From the NCBI GenBank assembly GCA_028285945.1, contig JAPYNE010000014.1:5001-69000 (forward strand): a stretch of DNA of 64,000 nt, in the 5' to 3' direction. The position numbers and the translations under genes are program-made. Under the pieces are notes generated by a model. The model saw only the letters and a program-made list of their open reading frames with translations, had not been told where the DNA came from and searched no databases. Shown piece after piece: positions 58,091-64,000 of the stretch. Origin of the DNA: Candidatus Foliamicus numerosus (lineage in GTDB: Bacteria; Pseudomonadota; Gammaproteobacteria; Steroidobacterales; Foliamicaceae). The first letter of the stretch is position 1. Every line of letters begins with the position of its first letter.

Positions 58091-58408
58091 TTAGCTGGCG
58101 TTGGCGCGGTCGCGCATCAGGCGGGCGATTTTCTTTTCCTGCTCGGCGAACTGGACCTGCATGTTCTGGTTGGTAGTATCAATCCGACCGTTGAGCCGAA
58201 CTTCCATGGCTTGCATGTCCTGGCGAATGGTATGCACATCGTGGCGCACGACCAGCATGTCCTTCTTCACGGCTTTCATGTCCCGCTGCATAACCTGCAT
58301 GTCCTGCTGCACGGGGGCCACGCCTTCCCGCACAGCCTCCCTGACCACTTGCTGCAAGCCATCGACAATCAATTGAACACTTCCGTTGAGCGAAGAATTG
58401 CGGTCCAT
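58091..58408 (-). CDS. Small coiled-coil protein
   Basis: 105 residues (MDRNSSLNGSVQLIVDGLQQ), with GxV..V amphipathic start and 7-residue repeats of the type QQDMQVMQRDMKAVKKDM through to VRLNGRIDTTNQNMQ. There is no membrane segment. I do not recognise it. It is convergent with acs; the 246 bp upstream (58409-58654) lead to the IS element and show nothing clear. Confidence 0.5.
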   Translation of the reverse strand: MDRNSSLNGSVQLIVDGLQQVVREAVREGVAPVQQDMQVMQRDMKAVKKDMLVVRHDVHTIRQDMQAMEVRLNGRIDTTNQNMQVQFAEQEKKIARLMRDRANAS

Positions 58409-58654
58409 TTCGGTTTTCCTCCCTGATGGTTGATTGGTTAGCCAGCATAGCACGGATAAACGATGAATGCGGGCGCGAAAAGGGATGCGTTTGGGGAGAA
58501 AAAAGGCCCGGGACGTTGTTGGGCGTTGTCGCCAGCGAGTATCTGCTTCTGCCACTGCACGCTGTAGCTGACGCCGGTCTCGGCGGGATCTTTCACCCAG
58601 CGTTTTTCGGATATGCAGAGGTCTGCGGATCTACTCTAAAACTATGATTTATTT

Positions 58655-58681
58655 GGGACTTATATACAAAACTTGCCAAAC
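58655..58681 (+). repeat. Left terminal inverted repeat of the IS1595-family element
   Basis: Begins GGGACTTATATACAAAACTT and continues to base 58681. It is perfectly complementary to 62317-62343. The preceding eight bases are the target duplication ATTTATTT. The end lies 21 bp beyond the stop of the DUF262-HNH gene. Confidence 0.95.
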
Positions 58682-58701
58682 TCCGATTGTCCCTGAATCT
58701 G

Positions 58702-59856
58702 TTATTTAGCGCCTTTGCGGCGATTCTCATACCGGGAAACCATCTGGCAGTTATCGAGCGTTGTGCCGCCGCCCTTTGACCACGGTACCTTATGGTCGGC
58801 TTCCATTTCCTCAATCGGCAAATGCTCGCCTGTGATCGCACATAATCCTCCTTGTTGCTCATAGGCGGTCATCCGGATGTCAGGATCGAACTGGCGAAGA
58901 TTCAGGTGCCTTTCCGCTTCCAGTGTTTCGCCTTTCAGCAAGTACTCGTAGATTCCCGCCTTGCGCTGAATGTTTTCGTTGCCGGTCAATTCTTTCAGTC
59001 GTCGTTGCAGGTAGTCCCTGTCCAAGTCGTTCTTGCCGTATTCCCTATAAAGCCTGCCCCATCCCTTGCCGACGGATTTAGCGCTCGTGGGCGCTTTGGC
59101 TCCAAAGGTTCCGATAGCCCAGTTGATCACGGCGTTGAAGTGCCTGTAGAGAGCTTGCGCCTCATCTGCGTCTTTGCGGTGCTTGGACATGTAGGCGGCG
59201 ACGATGTTGCGCTTCGCAGCGGACTTTTCCGCATCCATCGCTCCTGATTTCCATTCAAGGGCAGTACGCAAAAGCTCCTGTCGGAGTGCGCTGCCGCCCA
59301 CATGCTTGGCCCGCAGCTTGTCCGCCCCTCCGCCGGACTTGAACAGGCGGCGGGCCTCTGTCACGAACGGACCGGAATACGTGGCGTTCAGCAATTCCTG
59401 GTCGTTCAACGGCTCCCCGTGAGAATTGATGATCTGGAACCAGTCAAGGCGGGCTTCGTCATCCCCGTCGCAGACATGGATAGTAAGGGGGTATTCCATA
59501 AACGCTTCGTGTCCTGTCAGGTCCTCGCAGTTGCGGGGCTTCCCTTCCTCCTCGACGCTGTACTCGTTGTTGGCGAAAGCGCAGATGGAAATGGTGCGCT
59601 GCTGCCCGTCGATGATCTCGAAATTGCCGTTGGCTGTCTTGCCCCAATACATTTCGCCCAAAGGGTAGCCCTTGAGTATTGACGTGATAACCGCCTCTTG
59701 CTGCGCCATGTCGTAGATGAACTCCCGTTGGTAAGGCGGGCGGATCGTGAGCTTGCCGCCGTATCCCGATACGCCGCCGTCTCCGTCGTCGAAGTAATCC
59801 TGGATCAGGTCCTTGACCTTGATTTTGAGGGTTTCGATTTTCATTTTCGTTTTCAT
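58702..59856 (-). CDS. DUF262-HNH protein (GmrSD/ParB-like nuclease type)
   Basis: 384 residues. The DUF262 part has PPYQREFIYD (40-49) and IIDGQQRTIS (81-90), the DGQQR motif of a ParB-like nucleotide-hydrolysing fold. The C-terminal HNH part has CAITGEHLPIEEMEADHKVP and GTTLDNCQMV (about 335-370). The plan is that of GmrSD-like modification-dependent nucleases. Its ATG overlaps the stop of the methyltransferase frame (ATGA). In the element it could act as the restriction partner, though DUF262-HNH proteins also act alone against modified DNA. Confidence 0.85.
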   Translation of the reverse strand: MKTKMKIETLKIKVKDLIQDYFDDGDGGVSGYGGKLTIRPPYQREFIYDMAQQEAVITSILKGYPLGEMYWGKTANGNFEIIDGQQRTISICAFANNEYSVEEEGKPRNCEDLTGHEAFMEYPLTIHVCDGDDEARLDWFQIINSHGEPLNDQELLNATYSGPFVTEARRLFKSGGGADKLRAKHVGGSALRQELLRTALEWKSGAMDAEKSAAKRNIVAAYMSKHRKDADEAQALYRHFNAVINWAIGTFGAKAPTSAKSVGKGWGRLYREYGKNDLDRDYLQRRLKELTGNENIQRKAGIYEYLLKGETLEAERHLNLRQFDPDIRMTAYEQQGGLCAITGEHLPIEEMEADHKVPWSKGGGTTLDNCQMVSRYENRRKGAK

Positions 59857-60889
59857 ACTTGCGGACTCCGGTTGCGGATGAAGATGCGCTTGTACTTCCC
59901 TTCACCATTTACGACGGCGGCATCAAATCGCTTATGGTTTTTCTTGAGGTGGTCTATCATCCCGTCCCCCCCTCTATCTGAGGTTCCAATAATCTCAAAC
60001 TGCTCTGGGCAATACTTATCCAAAAATGAAACTGGAACCCCCATCACGCCGTCCCAATCCTCCGGTATCTCTACGGTCTTGTCCACCTCAATGGCATCGT
60101 AGTTGTCGTAATGGGGGTAGTGCCCCCCCCCCCCATTGATTCGTAACGGAAGGAAAGGTCGAGGGGCTGGTTTCGCTTCTTATGGTCTAGGTTGGTGAAC
60201 CAAATGCTTTGGGACCGACCCTTCAAAACCCCGTCAATGATCCTGTACGAACTTCCTTCCTTCTTTGTGGCCTTCATCTCTTCCGCAATTTCCTCCGGCA
60301 CGTCGAACAGCAAGTCCTTGCTCATTGGCGTGTGGCCAACCCATATCTTATTGTTTTTGATGAGTGGAAAAATCTCCTTGTAGGTGACAACGTTCTTGTT
60401 GCCGATAACCACAAATTTCTTATCGTATTCGATTAGCTGCGCCACGTACTCCCTGAACAGGCTGAACGGCGGATTAGTCACCACGATATCCGACTGTTTG
60501 AGTAGCCTGATGCTTTCTGGACTTCTGAAATCGCCGTTGCCTTTGAGATTCGTGACCTCGATCTCTTTCGGGTCCGCCTCTCGGTTACGGTTGAGATCGC
60601 CACGATAGTCCAGCATGATGGCGGTCTCGCTATCGTGGCTGCTGAACAAGTCGGCCCGTTGGTTCTTGTAGCAAGTGCTGATCAGCCGCTTGAGTCCTAG
60701 CCGCTCGAAGTTGCGCTGGAAGTACCGGGTGAACTCGCTCACGTTGGGATCGTCGCAGTTGCAGTACACCGTCTTGCCCTTGAAGTGGTCCTTGTAGTGC
60801 TTGAGCTCCGCTTCGATGTCCTGCCGCTGCGTGTAGAACTCGTCGTTTTTGGCACGTTTAGCGGCATGGAGGTTCCTGTTCTTGCTCAT
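59853..60889 (-). pseudogene. EcoRI-type adenine-specific DNA methyltransferase, out of frame at a G12 tract
   Basis: The first frame gives 250 normal residues (SKNRNLHAAKRAKNDEFYTQ, catalytic NPPF at 139-142, VGHTPMSKDLLFDVP), then runs into 12 G (60123-60134 on the plus strand as C) and ends with nonsense TTPITTTTMPLRWTRP. With 13 or 10 G the frame continues HYPHYDNYDAIEVDKTVEIP up to the natural end at 59853, giving about 345 residues. The family (PF13651 type) methylates adenine, as M.EcoRI does. It may be phase-variable, a sequencing error, or dead. Confidence 0.85.
60123..60134 (-). repeat. Homopolymeric G12 tract in the methyltransferase gene
   Basis: Twelve consecutive G on the coding strand. 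Tracts of this length are prone to slippage in replication and in sequencing. One base more, or two less, restores the full-length methyltransferase frame. The tract lies at codons 252-256. Confidence 0.9.
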
Positions 60890-61041
60890 TTTTCTTGCCT
60901 GTTAGAATTTCTTTGCCGGATATTGCGGTCCGCTGCCGAGAATATCGCTTGGGCGATCCGCTCAGGAGTCTCCGCCAATTTCGGAATGGGCTTCAATGGC
61001 CTTCCCCGCCGCCTTTGCAGCTTCTGTCCGGATTTGCTCAT
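60886..61041 (-). CDS. 51-residue basic protein of the IS1595-family element
   Basis: MSKSGQKLQRRRGRPLKPIP, then ETPERIAQAIFSAADRN and a basic tail. The gene begins 12 bp after the transposase stop and its stop overlaps the methyltransferase ATG (AATGA). The RRRGRPLK segment resembles an AT-hook. I recall similar small genes after IS1595-type transposases. Its job could be in transposition or in regulation. Confidence 0.65.
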   Translation of the reverse strand: MSKSGQKLQRRRGRPLKPIPKLAETPERIAQAIFSAADRNIRQRNSNRQEK

Positions 61042-61053
61042 GGGCCTGTATTC

Positions 61054-62034
61054 CTAAACCGCAATGGCCCTCGCTCCTGAATCCAGTCCGTTGTCCTCGA
61101 TCAAATCCCTGTAGCGAAGCCTTGCGCCGACCAATCCGCAAGACAGGACGGCCATTTGCTCCAATGTGCCGGAATCCCTGACATTGTGCCGTCCTGCGAA
61201 TTCCCGCACGTACCGGTCAAGGTGCTTCGGAGACATCTTGTGGTAGATGCCCTTGTATCCCCGCTTCATCAAGGACCAGAAACTCTCGATGCCGTTCGTA
61301 TGGGCTTGGTTGCGGACATACTCGCCTACTGAGTGGCTGACCGATTCGTGGTTCGGCAATCCCTTGTAAGCCCTTGCATCGTCCGTATATACGGTTGCGG
61401 CGGGATCCGCATTGTCGGCCACGAACCCTTGCAGCGTCTCGGCATCGGTTCTGCTAACCACTTTGGCGCTGACCGCATTGCTAGCTCGATCCTTCACGCC
61501 CACCACGGCGGTCTTGCCTGCCGTTCCTCGGCCCTCGAACTTCTTGCGTCTGGAAGCATGCATGTTCCCCCGCTTGCCGCCCACATAGGTCTCGTCCGCC
61601 TCGACAGGGCCGATCATTGACCGGGCATTTCCTTTCTTGAACCCTTCCCTGATGCGCTGGGTCAAAAACCATGCGGTCTTCTGAGTGATGCCCAATTCCC
61701 GGTAAACCTTCATGCTCGCAGCGCCTTTGAGGCTAGTGGACATCATATACATGGCGAACAACCATTTCTGCAATCCGATCTTGCTGGACTGCATCACGGT
61801 CCCTTTCTTGACGCTGAAGTAGCTGCGGCAATCACGGCACCTGTAAGGCATAGGCCGGCGATTGGCGACCACGGCGTAATTCATCGAGCCGCAATCAGGA
61901 CAGCATTTCCGTCCTTCCGGCCAACGCTGATCCTCGAACCATTTCTCGGCGGCTTCGTCATCGGGGAACATCTTGAACAAGTCGATGATCGTCAAGCCTT
62001 CCCTGTCGTTTCTGCCAGGCGCATTCTTGGTCAT
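61054..62034 (-). CDS. IS1595-family (ISXO2-like) transposase
   Basis: 326 residues from ATG at 62034, which has AAGGA seven bases upstream; ATG at 62064 would add ten. A zinc ribbon (CCPDCGS ... YRCRDCR, Cys about 45, 48, 66, 69) is followed by the ISXO2-like DDE-type domain: GPVEADETYVGGKR (D147), TVYTDDARAYKG (D218) and HTNGIESFWSLMKRGYKGIY (N247/E250). All motifs look intact, so the element may still move. Confidence 0.95.
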   Translation of the reverse strand: MTKNAPGRNDREGLTIIDLFKMFPDDEAAEKWFEDQRWPEGRKCCPDCGSMNYAVVANRRPMPYRCRDCRSYFSVKKGTVMQSSKIGLQKWLFAMYMMSTSLKGAASMKVYRELGITQKTAWFLTQRIREGFKKGNARSMIGPVEADETYVGGKRGNMHASRRKKFEGRGTAGKTAVVGVKDRASNAVSAKVVSRTDAETLQGFVADNADPAATVYTDDARAYKGLPNHESVSHSVGEYVRNQAHTNGIESFWSLMKRGYKGIYHKMSPKHLDRYVREFAGRHNVRDSGTLEQMAVLSCGLVGARLRYRDLIEDNGLDSGARAIAV

Positions 62035-62071
62035 TCCAGTATCCTTCTTCTTTGATTGATTCATGGATACT

Positions 62072-62099
62072 ATTATACCGTAAAATACGGAAATCGCAA
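62072..62099 (-). promoter_or_regulatory. Predicted promoter of the transposase operon with a dyad in the spacer
   Basis: On the minus strand TTGCGA (62094-62099), 16 nt, then a perfect TATAAT (62072-62077). The spacer contains the palindrome CCGTAAAATACGG (62078-62090), which could be an operator site. Transcription would start about 32 nt upstream of the ATG at 62034. Confidence 0.6.
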
Positions 62100-62166
62100 G
62101 TATTTCCTATAGTTATGGGATTTCTGGGATATGAGTAAATCATGGTTATAATGGAATCAACGTCAC

Positions 62167-62291
62167 GGCGGGAGTATGTCGGCGATTGAGGGGTGTCCAT
62201 TCCACCGTGTTATAAGGAAGGCTATGGTCAAATCTTGGGAGTGCATACTCCCATTTGTAAGGAGACCGAGACCTGATGCCGACATACTCCG
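62167..62291. repeat. Nested dyads in the IS leader region
   Basis: CGGGAGTATGTCGGC (about 62169-62183) and GCCGACATACTCCG (about 62277-62290) form an outer inverted repeat of about 14 bp. Between them, GGGAGTGCATACTCCC (about 62238-62253) is an inner hairpin. No coding frame is seen from 62100 to the right end, so this 215-bp stretch may be regulatory or a transposase-binding region. Confidence 0.6.
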
Positions 62292-62316
62292 TTTCCGTAA
62301 TTAGGTATTTAGTCGT

Positions 62317-62343
62317 GTTTGGCAAGTTTTGTATATAAGTCCC
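62317..62343 (-). repeat. Right terminal inverted repeat of the IS1595-family element
   Basis: Reads GTTTGGCAAGTTTTGTATAT and then AAGTCCC, the perfect complement of 58655-58681, and is followed at once by the ATTTATTT target duplication (62344-62351). Confidence 0.95.
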
Positions 62344-62561
62344 ATTTATTTGTTAATAGATAGATTCAAACTTCTTGTTCACTCCGGATCCCGAGTTCTT
62401 TTTTCATCGATATTTGATAACTGAAGTGATAACCAATAAAAGATTTATTACCTGATATAGTTGGATTTTCGTTTTATTTTCTTAAAGCAATACAAATAAC
62501 CAAAGTAGTAATTGAAAATTTTTAGCCTTTCTGTGGACAAATAGAAGTGTCCGGTTAATAG

Positions 62562-62700
62562 TTTACCCTCAAGGGTGTGGCGCGAGGCCCGCGACACCCG
62601 CTGGTCACGCAAACCCTCGATGCCGTCCTCGGCATGCCGAACCGTCCAGCGCCGGAACGTCCTCGCGCCCGCGCCCGGCAATCCCGCTCAGTTTTTTGAC
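62562..62700 (-). pseudogene. Remnant of a transposase N-terminus (ISNCY-like)
   Basis: On the minus strand LSGIAGRG (one frame) and ARTFRRWTVRHAEDGIEGLR, DQRVSRASRHTLEG (next frame) resemble the helix-turn-helix start of ISNCY/IS1202-like transposases. About 45 residues and a frameshift remain. The AT-rich stretch 62352-62560 before it holds no gene; GAAGTGTCCGGTTAATA near 62543 may be the old IS end. The stretch 62700-62930 shows nothing clear beyond the promoter region of the next gene. Confidence 0.45.
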
Positions 62701-62930
62701 ATCAAACGATAACCAGCCGAGGCGAAAGCAAAGCAAAGCTGCGTTTCGCGCGCCCTTTATCACGGCAGGGAGCGATGCCGACATGGCCCGTTTCCTCGGG
62801 CTCAAGCGGGGCAACCCGCTCGCATGACCAAACCACGAGGCCTTTGCCGCAATCGGTCGCGGACAGGCTGGCAGGCCAGCAGTCGGTGCTATACTGGAAA
62901 ACCGACTTTGGATCAACGGAGGATCTTCTT

Positions 62931-63218
62931 ATGAAGTCATCAGGCGCGCCCAACGGGGTTCTCACCATTTGCATGGCCGTTGTGGGATCGGCAATCGCGC
63001 TCGGCGGGCTGATTCTTGTCAGCCAATCGAATCTACGCGCGGATTTGCGCGCGGAAATAGCGATCAACCGGGCCGATATCGCCACCAACCGGTCCGCTAT
63101 CGCCGAGGTTCGGCGGGACTTGAGTGATCTGCGCGCTGATGTGGCGCGCATGGAGGGATCGTTGCTCGCGCGCGAATCATCCGTTCCATCCGCCGGCGTT
63201 AGTTCCTTGGCGAACTGA
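62931..63218 (+). CDS. Membrane-anchored coiled-coil protein
   Basis: 95 residues from ATG at 62931 with GGAGG eight bases upstream. One helix (VLTICMAVVGSAIALGGLILV, about 9-29) is followed by repeats of about seven residues (LRADLRAEIAINRADIATNR, VRRDLSDLRADVARME), predicting a coiled coil outside the membrane. The plan matches the protein at 49529. No named family is recognised with certainty. Confidence 0.6.
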   Translation: MKSSGAPNGVLTICMAVVGSAIALGGLILVSQSNLRADLRAEIAINRADIATNRSAIAEVRRDLSDLRADVARMEGSLLARESSVPSAGVSSLAN

Positions 63219-63230
63219 GGTTCGCCGCGC

Positions 63231-64000
63231 TCAGCGCAGGGTGATGGCGGGGAACAGGATCAGCACGCCGAGCAGCAGGGCGTCGCAGGCCAAGTAAGGG
63301 AGCGCGGCACGGATCACATGGCCGAGCGTGGTGCCCTTGGGGGCAACGCTCTGCATCAGGAACAGCAACAGCCCGAAAGGCGGCGTGGTGAGGCTCATCT
63401 CCAAAGCCAGCAGAACCACCACCCCGAACCACACGCTGTCGAATCCCATCGAAGCGGCCAGAGGGAAGAAAACCGGGATCGTGAGCAGCAGAATCGAGAT
63501 CTGGTCCAGGAACATGCCCAGCGCCAGCATCACGGCAAACATCAGCAGCAGCTTGGCGTACGGCCCCGCCTCCAGCCCTAGCGACCACTCCACCGCCGCG
63601 GTGCTGACGCCCGAGAACGCCATCAACTGACTGAACACCGAGGAGCTCAGAATCAGCAGGAACACCATGCCGGAAATCCGCACGGTGCTGATGAGCGCCG
63701 CTTTCAGCGCCGCCGCGGTGAGCCTGCGCGCCGCCGCGGCCAGCGCGGCCACGCTGAGCGCGCCGAACGCGGCAGCCTCGGATGGCGTGGCCCAGCCCAG
63801 CACGATAAAGCCCACCACGCAGAACACCACCAGCCCCAGCGGCAGGATGTTGAACGCCAGCATCTTCAGACGCTCCTTCACAGCGACCCGTTCCACGCTG
63901 TAGGAGGGAGCGCTGGCCGGGTTGATGCGGGCCTGAACGTAGATCACCGTGCTGTAGCCTGCGGCCAGTATCAGCCCCGGAAGAATCCCGGCGAGCAGCA
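63231..64000 (-). CDS. TRAP transporter large permease subunit DctM (partial)
   Basis: The gene enters from beyond the window end; 255 C-terminal residues are present. Multiple helices and the typical segments LGWATPSEAAAFGA, GMFLDQISILLLTIPVFFPLA, LALEMSLTTPPFGLLLFLM and GVLILFPAITL identify DctM. With the small permease and a periplasmic receptor it imports organic acids or similar solutes by the ion gradient. The partner genes should lie beyond 64000. Confidence 0.92.
   Translation of the reverse strand, partial: LLAGILPGLILAAGYSTVIYVQARINPASAPSYSVERVAVKERLKMLAFNILPLGLVVFCVVGFIVLGWATPSEAAAFGALSVAALAAAARRLTAAALKAALISTVRISGMVFLLILSSSVFSQLMAFSGVSTAAVEWSLGLEAGPYAKLLLMFAVMLALGMFLDQISILLLTIPVFFPLAASMGFDSVWFGVVVLLALEMSLTTPPFGLLLFLMQSVAPKGTTLGHVIRAALPYLACDALLLGVLILFPAITLR

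Larger units (their letters stand above)
58655..62343 (-). mobile_element. IS1595-family element with restriction-modification-like passenger genes
   Basis: A 3689-bp element bounded by 27-bp perfect inverted repeats and flanked by the 8-bp direct duplication ATTTATTT (58647-58654 and 62344-62351), the size expected for IS1595. In transcript order it holds an ISXO2-like transposase, a 51-residue protein, an EcoRI-type adenine methyltransferase and a DUF262-HNH protein. Passenger genes are known in some IS1595 groups. GC is visibly lower than in the surroundings. The perfect duplication and ends indicate a recent insertion. Confidence 0.92.

Noticed and set aside
62169..62290. Relation between the IS leader dyad (GGGAGTATGTCGGC) and the hairpin repeat loop (GGGAGTGTCGGCGG)
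   Set aside because: Only about a dozen bases agree and the rest of the loop is absent, so chance cannot be excluded.

Overview
The window comes from a GC-rich (about 63% by eye) gammaproteobacterium. The evidence is the intact lptD-surA-pdxA-rsmA block with apaG-apaH beside it, the mreBCD-mrdA-rodA-mltB-rlpA-dacA-lipB cell-shape operon, and gatCAB placed divergently from mreB. I cannot assign a genus. TonB-dependent uptake, a TRAP permease, a split PntA and many gene remnants would fit an uncultured marine or host-associated lineage, but that is inference.

Layout. 1-6000: end of a glycosidase, an SSS symporter, a TonB-dependent receptor and tyrS. 6000-9640: a graveyard of fragments (DUF4143 ATPase tail, NYN start, broken nuclease-like coiled-coil gene, two collinear pieces of a second tyrS) around an intact AAA ATPase + DUF4276 pair. 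9646-18494: a nine-gene minus-strand operon led by an ECF sigma factor and RskA-like anti-sigma factor, with a hydrolase, a membrane-anchored chelatase-like protein, a MacA-like adaptor, an ABC ATPase, two FtsX-type permeases and cytochrome c'. 18765-20959: remains of a type I restriction locus, including a DUF4062-HATPase protein with RPES repeats and an HsdR/peptidase chimera. 21032-28926: housekeeping genes (DUF255 protein, VOC protein, PIN toxin pair, lgt, thyA, apaG, apaH, rsmA). 28936-43549: envelope biogenesis and cell shape. 43766-49936: gatCAB, ABC ATPase, lipoprotein adaptor, coiled-coil protein. 50067-57976: priA, pntB-pntA2-pntA1, an HNH nuclease and acs. 58655-62343: a complete 3689-bp IS1595-family element. 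62931-64000: coiled-coil protein and a TRAP permease cut by the window end.

Two things stand out. First, the IS1595-family element has 27-bp perfect terminal inverted repeats and a perfect 8-bp target duplication. It carries, in one translationally coupled operon, the transposase, a 51-residue protein, an EcoRI-type adenine methyltransferase and a DUF262-HNH nuclease. The methyltransferase is out of frame at a run of 12 G and would be restored by 13 or 10 G, so it is a possible phase-variable, self-mobile restriction-modification-like module. Second, at least seven intergenic copies of a hairpin element share a conserved loop of about 50 nt, while their 28-31 bp arms differ between copies yet pair almost perfectly within each copy.

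The cell-wall genes work as one unit: MreBCD scaffold, PBP2-RodA synthase, MltB/RlpA/DacA trimming. LptD and SurA build the outer membrane, and Lgt, ThyA, ApaGH and RsmA are general housekeeping.
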